NCBI GenBank assembly: GCA_947038115.1
Contig: CAMQVF010000002.1
Coordinates: 1 to 63,849 of the forward strand
Length of the DNA stretch: 63,849 nucleotides
Direction of reading: 5' to 3'
Source of the DNA: an uncultured Spirochaetia bacterium
GTDB lineage: Bacteria > Spirochaetota > Brachyspiria > Brachyspirales > Brachyspiraceae
A program made the translations under genes and the position numbers. Positions 18,671 to 27,957 of this stretch are shown one piece after another; positions within the stretch are counted from its first letter, which is position 1, and each line of letters opens with the position of its first letter. The notes under the pieces were generated by a model. The model had not been told where the DNA came from and ran no database searches. It worked only from the letters and a program-made list of their open reading frames with translations.

Positions 18671-19288
18671 ATGCGAATTAAAAATTTTACGTTTGTGAGC
18701 TTTCTAAGTTTAAGCGTATTTTTTATCATTTCCTGTACTGCTATACCACAAAAAGAGTATGAGAGAGTTACTACTTTGAGAGACAAGGCGATTAAGTATG
18801 ATGCTATACAAACTTACGCACAGCCAGAGTTTAATATCGCTGAAGATAATTATACTAAAGCACAAGTTATAGTTGTAGCAGAGAATGAAGAAGAAGGTCA
18901 AAATGCAATGTCGATGTTGCTTATTTCTCAGACTAATTTTAATATAGTTGTTGATACTGGTTATCCAAATTATGCTAATGATTTAAAAGATTTGACTGAT
19001 AAAGAAATAGCTAGCAATACTGAGATTAAATCTAGTGTACTTTTTGCAACGAATATTGATCAAGCCAATCTAGTTTATCAAGAAGGGCTAACAAGCCTTA
19101 AGGCTTTAGACTATGATACTGCCATTTCAAAACTTCTTATAGCGAAAGAGCAATATACAACTATTTACAATATGACAAAAGAGAAACTCGATAAAAGTGA
19201 TTCTACTTTGACTGATGTAAAAAACAAACTTAATGATCTTGAAAAACTAACAAAAGAGCTTGACGAACTTAAAAAGTCTAGTCAATAA
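18671..19288 (+). CDS. Helical lipoprotein of unknown function
   Basis: A 205-residue lipoprotein: the signal peptide ends in the lipobox FIISC (Cys about 21). The mature part is alpha-helical with repeats reminiscent of tetratricopeptide-like or DUF4398-like helical bundles (FNIAEDNYTKAQ, LDYDTAISKLLIAKEQY) and ends in a coiled coil (about 175-205). It has its own promoter and lies 19 bases upstream of the large LysM protein, suggesting that the two act together at the peptidoglycan. No enzyme motif is visible. Confidence 0.75.
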   Translation: MRIKNFTFVSFLSLSVFFIISCTAIPQKEYERVTTLRDKAIKYDAIQTYAQPEFNIAEDNYTKAQVIVVAENEEEGQNAMSMLLISQTNFNIVVDTGYPNYANDLKDLTDKEIASNTEIKSSVLFATNIDQANLVYQEGLTSLKALDYDTAISKLLIAKEQYTTIYNMTKEKLDKSDSTLTDVKNKLNDLEKLTKELDELKKSSQ

Positions 19289-19307
19289 TATATTAGGAAT
19301 ATAAACT

Positions 19308-21341
19308 ATGATTACAATGAAAAAAATTATTTTATCGATGGCACTTTTTTCTTTCACCTATTCGATGGCATTGCCTCAAACATATGAGCAGGCTGTTACA
19401 ACTACAGAAACGGCTGAAACTCTTAAAGATGAGGGTGAGTATGATGCTAGCTATGATAAATCGCTTGAAGCATTAACTCAAATAGATTCTGCTACTTCTG
19501 AACTATTTCATCAAATTATGCAAATTAAAGTAGCTACAGATAAAGCTTCGGCTGATAGTGCAATTGCTTCGACTAGAGAGTCTGGAGCGGCGGCTGATGC
19601 TCAGTTTAAACCTGCTTTTGATAGCGCTATTGTATTATATGGTAATGCTATAGCTTCAAATCAGTCGGGTGTTAATAATATCACTAATTTTATTATGGCG
19701 TCTAATAATTATAATTATGCGTTGAGTACATTTACTGGTGTTGTTGGAACTGTTGATACTATTAAAGCTGATTATCTAACTCGTGAACGTTCGACTACTT
19801 CTACAGTTATAGAAGGTGTTCGAGAAAGTTATAATGCTGCGGTTACTAGCAAGGCTATTGTGAATGGTGATGCTAATGATACTCAAGTAAATAATGCATT
19901 AAATCAAGCGACTACTCAACTTGGTGAGGACGCTTTTCAAAATGCTATAGCTCAAGCAAATACTGCTAAAACAACAATTGATGCAGCGATTGCGGCACAT
20001 AATAATCTTATGAATGAGGCTCGTACTGCTTTAGAGGCGACTCAAGGCAAATATAATACAACATTGGCTGACAGTACAATAGTTCAAGGGGACGTTAATG
20101 ATGTTTTAGTAACTTCTATAATTGCTGAAGCGACTACAGCTATTGAAGGTAATGATGCGAATGTTGCTATAGATAAATCTCAAGAGGCTGATCTTGCTAT
20201 TGATAATATTATAAAATCAAATGCTGAACTTAAAAATTCTAATATGCTTTTGCTTGAAAATGTTACAAATACTTATAACACACTTATTTCAAATAACACT
20301 ATAGTGAAAGATACTACTGATGATATTTCGGTCTCAAGTGAAATCAATGATGGTCAAACGGCTTTTAATGAGAATAAACAGTTGTTAGCGAATGAAAAAC
20401 TTTCACTTGCTCAGACAAACTTAAATGATATTTTAAATAAATCTCAAGAGGCACAGTCAAATAATATGATTATGCTTGAAGATCTTAATAATAGATATAA
20501 TAAATTGGTTAATGATGGCAACTTGGTAATGGATTCTGAAGAAGATACTTTGATAAGTACTAATTTATCTAATGCTAAAACAGATATTGATGAAAATAAG
20601 CAAACTCAAGCGAATGATAAACTTATAATTGCTCAAGATGCTATAAATAAAGCGGAGTTACAAGTTACTCGTGTTACTGAAGATGGTGCGAATGCAGAAG
20701 ATGGTGATGTAGTTATCAATGCGGTGACACCAGCGGAAGAAAATCCTGCTAATATGGAAGTAATTCCACCTCCTACTGGGGACGTGATTGTTGTTGATAA
20801 TGATCAGCCAGAAGAAGAGCCAATAGTAGCTGAAGAACCGATAGTTGCTGAAGAGCCAGTACCAGTGGATACTGAGGGCAAGATAACAACTCTACCTATG
20901 TATTATACTGTTGTGAGTCGAACAACTTTGACGGATTCTATTTGGAGAATATCAGGCATGAGCTTCATATATAATGATCCTCTTTATTGGGAGCGAATTT
21001 ATCTTGCTAATAAAGATGTATTAAGAGACCCTAATAATCCTCATTTAATATATCCAGGTCAAGTTCTTACTATACCTAGTATAAGAGGCGAGGTTCGTTC
21101 TGGTACTTATATTGAAGGCGCTAATTATATCACATTTGAAGAGTCTTTAGCTTTAATGAGTAATAATTCTCTTGCTCCAGTTATAGAAACTAACGATATG
21201 ACAGCACCAATTGTTGAAACTAACGATATGGCGACACCAATTGTTGAAACTAACGATATGACAACACCAATTGTTGAAACTAATGAGACAGTGACACCAG
21301 TTGTAGTAACTAATAATATGCAGGTGCAGATGAATAGATAA
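19308..21341 (+). CDS. Secreted helical-repeat protein with C-terminal LysM domain
   Basis: A 677-residue exported protein. After a signal peptide come about 450 residues of helical repeats with recurring blocks (a helix, then NxxIVxxDxxD, then a QAxxAI-type helix), then an acidic proline-rich linker (PIVAEEPIVAEEPVP, about 500-525). A LysM peptidoglycan-binding domain follows at about 530-592 (YYTVVSRTTLTDSIWRIS through PGQVLTIP), and then a ten-residue tandem repeat. The ATG at 19308 is chosen for its aggaa site 8 bases upstream; an internal ATG three codons later is too far from it. Probably a periplasmic fibrous protein tethered to peptidoglycan, paired with the upstream lipoprotein. Confidence 0.8.
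   Translation: MITMKKIILSMALFSFTYSMALPQTYEQAVTTTETAETLKDEGEYDASYDKSLEALTQIDSATSELFHQIMQIKVATDKASADSAIASTRESGAAADAQFKPAFDSAIVLYGNAIASNQSGVNNITNFIMASNNYNYALSTFTGVVGTVDTIKADYLTRERSTTSTVIEGVRESYNAAVTSKAIVNGDANDTQVNNALNQATTQLGEDAFQNAIAQANTAKTTIDAAIAAHNNLMNEARTALEATQGKYNTTLADSTIVQGDVNDVLVTSIIAEATTAIEGNDANVAIDKSQEADLAIDNIIKSNAELKNSNMLLLENVTNTYNTLISNNTIVKDTTDDISVSSEINDGQTAFNENKQLLANEKLSLAQTNLNDILNKSQEAQSNNMIMLEDLNNRYNKLVNDGNLVMDSEEDTLISTNLSNAKTDIDENKQTQANDKLIIAQDAINKAELQVTRVTEDGANAEDGDVVINAVTPAEENPANMEVIPPPTGDVIVVDNDQPEEEPIVAEEPIVAEEPVPVDTEGKITTLPMYYTVVSRTTLTDSIWRISGMSFIYNDPLYWERIYLANKDVLRDPNNPHLIYPGQVLTIPSIRGEVRSGTYIEGANYITFEESLALMSNNSLAPVIETNDMTAPIVETNDMATPIVETNDMTTPIVETNETVTPVVVTNNMQVQMNR
21181..21320 (+). 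repeat. 30-base tandem repeat in the tail of the LysM protein
   Basis: Nearly five head-to-tail units of 30 bases (starting near 21181, 21211, 21241, 21271 and 21301) encode variants of IVETNDMTTP. The central units differ by only a few bases, so copy number may vary between strains by slippage while staying in frame. Confidence 0.85.
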
Positions 21342-21404
21342 ATAATTTAGTAAATTAAAAATATGCTACATAATGATAATTAACTGATAAAGTTTTCATT
21401 TTAA

Positions 21405-21446
21405 TAAAACATGTTTAAGAGCAATCTTACACATGTTTTATTTTGT
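21405..21446 (+). terminator. Terminator after the LysM protein gene
   Basis: A perfect 10-bp stem (21405-21414 with 21431-21440) is followed by ttttgtt. Confidence 0.8.
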
Positions 21447-21544
21447 TAAATGCTGATAATAGCATTTTAAAAGTGGTTATTTTAAATATATTTCTATGTA
21501 TAATTTATAGATAAAAGTGATTTTTATCTAAAGGAGAATTTATC

Positions 21545-22027
21545 ATGGAAGTATTCAATTATATTATGAGCAATGATTTTGAAAAAGTGAAGGAGTTTAT
21601 TCAATCTAAAGATATAATAAACATTTGCGATAAATATGGAAATACAGCATTATTTTTCGCGGTTAGGATAAATAATATTGATATTATAAAATATTTAATT
21701 GAAAATGGAGCAGATCTAAATGCTAAAAATGAAGATTATGAGTCAGTTTTGCATTATGCTGCCTACAAAAAGAATAATTTAGAAACCGTAATATCTTTAG
21801 TCGAAAATGGAGCAGATATAAATGCTATTGGATTATATGGGATGAGTATCTTGCATTATGCTTCCTACAAAAAGAATAATTTAGAAACCATAAAATATCT
21901 AATTGAGAATGGTGCGGATACAAATATTCTTGATTATTCTGGTCGTACGCCATTATCTTGCGCTATTGAAATTTCTGATAATTCAGAAACAATAAACTAT
22001 TTCACAGAATATCTACAAACTCTATAA
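21545..22027 (+). CDS. Small ankyrin-repeat protein
   Basis: A 160-residue cytosolic protein (no signal) consisting of about four ankyrin repeats, recognisable by GNTALFFAV, IKYLIENGAD and ILHYASY patterns at roughly 33-34-residue spacing. Ankyrin repeats mediate protein-protein contact; no catalytic domain is attached. Two adjacent repeats are nearly identical at the DNA level (see repeat entry). An aggag ribosome site precedes the ATG. The partner is unknown. Confidence 0.85.
   Translation: MEVFNYIMSNDFEKVKEFIQSKDIINICDKYGNTALFFAVRINNIDIIKYLIENGADLNAKNEDYESVLHYAAYKKNNLETVISLVENGADINAIGLYGMSILHYASYKKNNLETIKYLIENGADTNILDYSGRTPLSCAIEISDNSETINYFTEYLQTL
21749..21889 (+). repeat. Near-identical duplicated segment inside the ankyrin gene
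   Basis: The roughly 38-base segments beginning at 21749 and 21851 differ at one base and are 102 bases (34 codons) apart, one ankyrin unit. This indicates a recent in-frame repeat duplication. Confidence 0.75.
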
Positions 22028-22034
22028 ATCTAGT

Positions 22035-22086
22035 CCGTGGGGAATATTTTAAGCGAGTTAATATTAGAATATTCTCTACGGTTTTG
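22035..22086. terminator. Terminator between convergent ankyrin and AarF genes
   Basis: A 14-bp stem (22035-22048 with 22068-22081, two G-U pairs) is followed by gtttt on the plus strand. It may serve both convergent genes. Confidence 0.75.
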
Positions 22087-22099
22087 TAAATTAATGGAT

Positions 22100-23797
22100 T
22101 TATTTGTTTCTATTCATATAAGCTCTTACAAATCTCGCAATAATCATTAAAAAACCAAATAGGGCAGATAATCCAAAGCCTATCATGCCTATAATTGGTA
22201 TTCCATTAAAGAGTGGTGGTATTTTAGCGACAATTATCAGTGCACTTGAAATTATTAGAGAAGCCAAAACGATTGAATAGCTTAGCCTGTCGGCGAGTTT
22301 ATCGAGCGTATTTGACAATGCATCAAGCCCTTTATGCTCTAAAATTATTTTCATTCCGCCTTTTTTTATAATAGAAATCAAACCACTAATATCTGAAGGC
22401 ATATTTTTTAATACGGTACTATAGTCTAAAAGTATATTTTTAAACTGCTTGACCATATTATTTGGGCTAATTTGCTCTTTCATATATTTTTGAGTGAATG
22501 GTTTTAAGTGTTCCATTATCTTGAAATCTCTATTTAGCGTTCGTCCAAGACCCTCCAAAACAATGAGCGATTTAAATATCATCATTAAATTTGACGAGAT
22601 TGATAAATTATAATCTCTCAAAATTGTTATTATTTCATTAAAAATCTGCTCGATATCTATATCAGAAAGTGGCATATTAATATAGCTATTAACAAATAAA
22701 AATATTCTGTCTTCAAAATCTTCAAAGTTTGCTATTTCTTTATTCTCACATAACTCAAGTATAGAATATGCAAGTTTCGAATAATTATCAGACGACAATG
22801 ATGATATAATATTAAGTAAAGATTCTTTAATACTCGGAGGCACAGCCCCCACCATTCCAAAATCTATATAACAAACTACATTGTTTTCCAAAATAAAAAT
22901 ATTTCCGGGGTGCGGATCTGCATGAAAAAAATTAATCATGAAGATTTGCTCAAGCATACTCGAGGCTATTTCTGACACAATTTCTACATTATCAAATTTA
23001 GGATTATCTTTAACCTCAGCAACATTAATACCTTTAATAAATTCCATTGTCAGAATATTTTTAGTAGAATAGTCTTTGTAGACTTGTGGTATTTTTATTT
23101 TTGGATTATTAATAAAATAGTTATAAAATTTTAATAAATTATTTTTTTCATAAGTAAAATCTAATTCTCTTTGAAGTTGAATGCTAAATGTACGAATGAG
23201 TTTACGAGGTTTAAGCAAAGCAAAATCTTCAGAATACTTTTCTATAAGTTCAGTTATCCACGAAATAATTTCAATATCGACTAATACTTTAGAGTCAATA
23301 TTTGGACGTTTAACTTTTATAGCGACTTCCGTGCCATCATGTAAAACAGCTTTATGCACTTGCGATATCGATGCACTTGCAACGGGTTTATATTCAAAGC
23401 TCTGAAAAGCCTTACTTATTGGTAATTCGAGTTCTTCTTCTATAATTCTAACAGATTCTTTTTCGTCAAAAAATGCGACATTGTCTTGCAGTTTACTAAG
23501 TTCATCAATTATATCTTTAGGAATTAAATCTTTTCTGCTCGATAGAATTTGTCCTAGTTTTATAAAAGTTGTGCCAAGCTCCTCAAAGGCGTATCTTATT
23601 TTTTCACCTCTTGTGAGCTCATTGATATATTTACCCTTATGTTTTATTTTAACTTTACTTAATGGGCGACCAATAATATTTAATATAGGCGTTACATATA
23701 GCAAATCATTAAAACCATAAGCGATAAGAATGGATATAATTTCTTTAGTGCGTTTTAATTTCGAGTATCTTTTGTTTTTGTGCAAAGCAATTCTCAC
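22100..23797 (-). CDS. ABC1/AarF/UbiB-family atypical kinase
   Basis: A 565-residue protein kinase-like membrane protein. The UbiB-family signature near the N-terminus is present (AFEELGTTFIKLGQILSSR), with the KxGQ motif as KLGQ. The ATP-binding lysine is in VAIKVKRP, the catalytic loop in ADPHPGN and the metal-binding aspartate in YIDFGMVG. Two C-terminal hydrophobic helices (about 505-555) anchor it. Characterised relatives support ubiquinone synthesis or lipid homeostasis; here no quinone genes adjoin it, so the role is open. Confidence 0.88.
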   Translation of the reverse strand: MRIALHKNKRYSKLKRTKEIISILIAYGFNDLLYVTPILNIIGRPLSKVKIKHKGKYINELTRGEKIRYAFEELGTTFIKLGQILSSRKDLIPKDIIDELSKLQDNVAFFDEKESVRIIEEELELPISKAFQSFEYKPVASASISQVHKAVLHDGTEVAIKVKRPNIDSKVLVDIEIISWITELIEKYSEDFALLKPRKLIRTFSIQLQRELDFTYEKNNLLKFYNYFINNPKIKIPQVYKDYSTKNILTMEFIKGINVAEVKDNPKFDNVEIVSEIASSMLEQIFMINFFHADPHPGNIFILENNVVCYIDFGMVGAVPPSIKESLLNIISSLSSDNYSKLAYSILELCENKEIANFEDFEDRIFLFVNSYINMPLSDIDIEQIFNEIITILRDYNLSISSNLMMIFKSLIVLEGLGRTLNRDFKIMEHLKPFTQKYMKEQISPNNMVKQFKNILLDYSTVLKNMPSDISGLISIIKKGGMKIILEHKGLDALSNTLDKLADRLSYSIVLASLIISSALIIVAKIPPLFNGIPIIGMIGFGLSALFGFLMIIARFVRAYMNRNK

Positions 23798-23969
23798 TTA
23801 AATATTTTTAATTTTACGATGATTATAATTGTATCATTTAAATATTTTAAATCAATGTAATTATAATACCTGTAGATGTTATAATTAAATTGATATTAAT
23901 CAATTATCTTTAAAATATTTTAATATAAGTCCTTTTATTATATATTTTAAGGATAATTGCAAAAATAAA

Positions 23970-23997
23970 TTGTATAAAACAATAGAAATAGTATAAT
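23970..23997 (+). promoter_or_regulatory. Promoter of the ankyrin lipoprotein gene
   Basis: TTGTAT at 23970-23975 and TATAAT at 23992-23997, spacer 16, about 30 bases before the start codon. Confidence 0.65.
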
Positions 23998-24027
23998 GAA
24001 CTATACAAATTTATATGGAGGAATGCA

Positions 24028-25401
24028 ATGATAAATAAAGGATTATTACTGGCTATATTATTTTTATCTGTTATAAGTTGCGGCGATATGGAAACAAAAA
24101 CTCAAAAAGAGAGCAGTGATGAAAGTATTATAGAAACAACTTCACTAATAGAATATGCGATAGAAGGAAATATCAATGGTGTGAAATCTATTGTAGAAAA
24201 CGGCGGAGATATTGACATTAGAGACGGGGAAGGAAATTCCGTTTTGATGATAGCATCCAGTCTTGGGCATATTGAAATTGTCGAATATTTAGCTAATGCA
24301 GGATTAGATATAAATGCTGTAAATGAGTGGTCTCAAACAGCTGTAATGGGAGCTGCTGGAGGAGGACACTTAGAAGTTGTAAAATACTTGGCTGATAATG
24401 GAGCTGATATTAATCATGAAGATAATTTTCAGTTTTCAGCTTTAAAGTTAGCTTCAGAAAATGGACATTTAGAAGTTGTAAAATACTTAGTTATAAATGG
24501 TGTGAATATTAATTCTCAGAGTGATTTTGGCTACACTGCTTTGATGATGGCATCAGAAGATGGCCACTTGGAAGTTGTCAAATATTTGGTGGAAGCAGGA
24601 GCATATATTACTCCTAAGGCAGAAAATGTATCCACAGCATTAGACTTAGCTACTGAGAATGGGCATACAGAAATTGCTGAATATCTTGAGAGTGTAGAAA
24701 TAACGCCTGCCGAATTATCTGCTGGGGATATTTTAGCAAATAAAGACGCTTTCATAAAAGCAAATAATTTTTACGGCTATAAAGGCGATATTAAAATAAC
24801 AGTAGATTGGTATGAAGAAGATTATGCCGCAGAAGGTGGCAGTTCAAATATAGGTGTTGTTTATAATGCTTATATTGATTTTGTTTCTCCTGAAAATCAA
24901 AAAGTTATTTTTTATGAATCAGAACATGCTCAAGAATTAGAAATAAATATAGTAAACAATGGCTCGCCTACATTTAATGAAACCAATACAACAGCCATGG
25001 TGTTTTATGAAAAAAAGAAAATATATGAGAGTGCCATGAGCAGTGAAGAAAAAAACGAGCTTACTCAAAATGTTCCTCTATATAAATATCCTTATAATTT
25101 TTGGGGTTATATCTATTATGGTGGCGAACCTACATCATTACAGGATCTTATTAGTCCAGAAAAGTCAGCCCAAAGCTATCTAAGTTGTGCAGAAACCGAT
25201 GGATACGATCCTTATGATGATTATTCCGTGAAAATTGAAACAGATGAAGAGCTAAGAATCACCGCAGAATATATGGGTGATAATGGCGATAGTTTTACAT
25301 GGAAAAACGGTGTTGTACATAAAAAGTTTATAGGAATTATGGGTGAAGGGATAACTATTGAATTCCTTAATGATAAAGGCTGGTTTAGAAGAAGTGAATA
25401 A
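24028..25401 (+). CDS. Ankyrin-repeat lipoprotein with unknown C-terminal domain
   Basis: A 457-residue lipoprotein: signal peptide with lipobox VISC (Cys about 18), then about six ankyrin repeats (residues about 45-230), recognisable by HLEVVKYL and NGADIN motifs. A C-terminal domain of about 225 residues (230-457) starts at NNFYGYKGDIKITVDW and is rich in aromatic and acidic residues. I do not recognise this domain. Exposed ankyrin lipoproteins are rarer than cytosolic ones and suggest a periplasmic or surface binding role. It has its own promoter. Confidence 0.8.
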   Translation: MINKGLLLAILFLSVISCGDMETKTQKESSDESIIETTSLIEYAIEGNINGVKSIVENGGDIDIRDGEGNSVLMIASSLGHIEIVEYLANAGLDINAVNEWSQTAVMGAAGGGHLEVVKYLADNGADINHEDNFQFSALKLASENGHLEVVKYLVINGVNINSQSDFGYTALMMASEDGHLEVVKYLVEAGAYITPKAENVSTALDLATENGHTEIAEYLESVEITPAELSAGDILANKDAFIKANNFYGYKGDIKITVDWYEEDYAAEGGSSNIGVVYNAYIDFVSPENQKVIFYESEHAQELEINIVNNGSPTFNETNTTAMVFYEKKKIYESAMSSEEKNELTQNVPLYKYPYNFWGYIYYGGEPTSLQDLISPEKSAQSYLSCAETDGYDPYDDYSVKIETDEELRITAEYMGDNGDSFTWKNGVVHKKFIGIMGEGITIEFLNDKGWFRRSE

Positions 25402-25564
25402 TTAATATTGTTATATAAGGATTTAGTATGGAAAGAGGAGAATAGCAATTAAGAATATAGAAATATTATTATTTTATAGTGTAAAAAAACTAAATTAAAT
25501 AAAAACTCTGCGTCTATCTACCGAGAAAGATAGCCTCACTGTGTTTAATGATGGATGTTTTCAT

Positions 25565-26188
25565 TTATTCTTGCACACCTTTTTTAATAATTTTTTTAAT
25601 TCTTTCATCAAGTTCATCGTGTTTTAATTGTTCCAATATTTTTTCAAGGAAATCTTGATTAACATTAGGAAGAGTCCTACAATATAGAGAGGGTTTTATA
25701 CTAGACAACCTATTATTTTTGTCCCATATAGCGATACCTGAAAATTCTACTTCACAGTTAGTTTCTATATTTTGATACTTTGCTACTATTATCCATGAGT
25801 TTAGAGTCATTCTCTTTAGTATCTTATACAATAAAATTTGTTCTTTTTCATCTAAAAAATATTTTTCGGCCATAAAAGATAGGATGATAGATATTATATC
25901 TTCTTTATCAATATCTTGCATTTTATTTCCTGTTTTAATAATAAGTTCAAATTTCAAATCTTCTAAAGAATATTCTATATTGTCTTTAGTATCTACTGTA
26001 TATCTAATCTTATTTTGTTTATGATAATAGATAAGCTCTTCTAAACATTCTTTAGCGTATTTTTTATATAGTTTGAATAGTTCATTTGCTTCTTTTTCTT
26101 TATTATTATTGTCATACCAACGAATCCAGAGTGTAAAAGCTATTGATGCTACTATTGCTAATACGGCTGTTAAAATTTCTGATATCAT
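25565..26188 (-). CDS. Membrane-anchored protein of unknown function
   Basis: A 207-residue protein with one N-terminal transmembrane helix (about 4-23) followed by a charged cytosolic region (WYDNNNKEKEANELFKLYKKY) and a mixed alpha/beta C-terminal part. No family recognised. It is convergent with the ankyrin lipoprotein gene and divergent from the ATP synthase locus, so it is probably a single-gene transcript. Confidence 0.6.
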   Translation of the reverse strand: MISEILTAVLAIVASIAFTLWIRWYDNNNKEKEANELFKLYKKYAKECLEELIYYHKQNKIRYTVDTKDNIEYSLEDLKFELIIKTGNKMQDIDKEDIISIILSFMAEKYFLDEKEQILLYKILKRMTLNSWIIVAKYQNIETNCEVEFSGIAIWDKNNRLSSIKPSLYCRTLPNVNQDFLEKILEQLKHDELDERIKKIIKKGVQE

Positions 26189-26318
26189 CTTATTATCCTA
26201 ATTAATTATTGAATACATATTATAAACTCTTAAAGAATTTAATCAATTAAAATAATTATAATATAGAAAAGTCTATCTTTGAATATTATGCAATATTTAT
26301 AAAGATTATCAATAAATC

Positions 26319-26346
26319 TTGCTATTTTCCGATAATACGATATAAT
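26319..26346 (+). promoter_or_regulatory. Candidate promoter of the ATP synthase locus
   Basis: TTGCTA at 26319-26324 and TATAAT at 26341-26346, spacer 16, upstream of the small membrane protein gene at 26430. It would give a leader of about 75 bases. Confidence 0.5.
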
Positions 26347-26429
26347 GTGAAATGTCTTGTGTTGATTACACTTTTTATTAACTAAATATTTTCACAATAT
26401 TATTTCTAATCACTAATAGGATGCTGTCT

Positions 26430-26579
26430 ATGGATAAAATGTATAATAAAATGACGCCGAAAGAGAAGAAAAAAGAAAAATTTACCTATGCAGTCAAGCT
26501 CGGCATTACTATAGTTGCTGCAGTAATTGCATTGCAGGCTATTATAGTTCTTGTCATTTTTGCTTTTAAATCTTTTTAA
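26430..26579 (+). CDS. Small single-helix membrane protein heading the ATP synthase locus
   Basis: A 49-codon frame with a lysine-rich start (MTPKEKKKEKF) and one hydrophobic helix (about 24-46). An agga ribosome site lies 8 bases before the ATG. Many F-type ATP synthase operons begin with a small accessory membrane protein (AtpI, AtpZ) before atpB, and this occupies that position, with about 200 bases between it and atpB. It has no recognisable sequence identity with AtpI, so homology is not claimed. A second in-frame ATG at 26421 lacks ribosome-site spacing. Confidence 0.6.
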   Translation: MDKMYNKMTPKEKKKEKFTYAVKLGITIVAAVIALQAIIVLVIFAFKSF

Positions 26580-26776
26580 TAGGTGTACATTAATTTTATG
26601 GGTCTATAGTCAATATAGATTCATTTTTGAACTATTAAAGAATACTGAAAATAGTATTTGATTTAATTATTCTATATATACGCAATAAATGTATAAATTA
26701 TAAAAATAAGTTTTTAATGACTTGATTTTTTTATCTTTGAAAAGTAGAATGGGCATTAGAATAAAGGCAGGCATTT

Positions 26777-27682
26777 ATGAAAGTAGTTCCTCGTTTTTTT
26801 GTTTTAATTATATTGATAGCCTTATCTATATCTACATTATGTTATTCTGCTTCAGATGATATTGGTATTAATGAACTTATTATGGAAGAGATTACCGACA
26901 ATGTCGATAACCCCTATCTTAAAATACCTATAAACTTAGGCTTTTTTACATTCAATCTTAAAGTAACAAAGCATGCTATACTCATTTTTTTAGCAGCGAT
27001 ATTCACAATTGTTTCTGTTAAATACTTAGAACATAAATTAAAGCGTCCATTTAATAAACCTACAATATTGCAGGGTATATTAGAAGTTTTGGTTGATTAT
27101 ATGTCGCGAGATGTTCTTGAACCCACTTTGGGCGAAAAAGCAAAAAAATATTTACCATTTTGTTTGACAATATTTTTATTCGTGCTATTTTCAAATTTAA
27201 TAGGTATCATTCCATTATTAATTAAAATAAAAGCACAAGATAGCAATCACTTTTATTATTTGTCGGGTAGTGTTGGTGCTAATTTAGGCTTTACACTTGC
27301 CGTATCTATTATAGTATTTTTTGTTTATAATATCGCAGGAATGAGAAAAAAAGGCATTATTAAATATTGGCTTCAACTCGCACCCAGCAATTTACCAATA
27401 ATTCTTGTTCCATTTTTATGGCTCATCGAGTTTATAACATTGCTTAATCGTGCTTTGGCTTTGTCGATACGTTTATTTGCGAATATGGCTGGTGGGCATA
27501 TTATGATTATAGTAATACCTTATCTTATAATTATGTCACAAACTTTAGTCATCTCGCCATTTATTTTATTGTTTTTATGCTTTATTTATATTTTAGAAAT
27601 TTTTGTTGCAGTTTTGCAGGCCTATGTATTTGCATTGCTTTCGTCGGTTTATATTGGGCTTGCTGTTAATGAAGATCATTAG
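26777..27682 (+). CDS. atpB: F-type ATP synthase subunit a
   Basis: The 301-residue proton-channel subunit of Fo. It begins with a signal-peptide-like segment (1-24) and a periplasmic stretch before the first core helix, an N-terminal extension seen in several bacterial lineages. The essential arginine is in RALALSIRLFANMAGGH, within the conserved penultimate helix. It is followed 34 bases later by atpE. Confidence 0.93.
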   Translation: MKVVPRFFVLIILIALSISTLCYSASDDIGINELIMEEITDNVDNPYLKIPINLGFFTFNLKVTKHAILIFLAAIFTIVSVKYLEHKLKRPFNKPTILQGILEVLVDYMSRDVLEPTLGEKAKKYLPFCLTIFLFVLFSNLIGIIPLLIKIKAQDSNHFYYLSGSVGANLGFTLAVSIIVFFVYNIAGMRKKGIIKYWLQLAPSNLPIILVPFLWLIEFITLLNRALALSIRLFANMAGGHIMIIVIPYLIIMSQTLVISPFILLFLCFIYILEIFVAVLQAYVFALLSSVYIGLAVNEDH

Positions 27683-27713
27683 ACTTTTGGTTTGAATATA
27701 TATTAGGAGATAA

Positions 27714-27935
<222 letters not shown>

Positions 27936-27957
27936 AATACTTTAAGGAGTCATGTAA

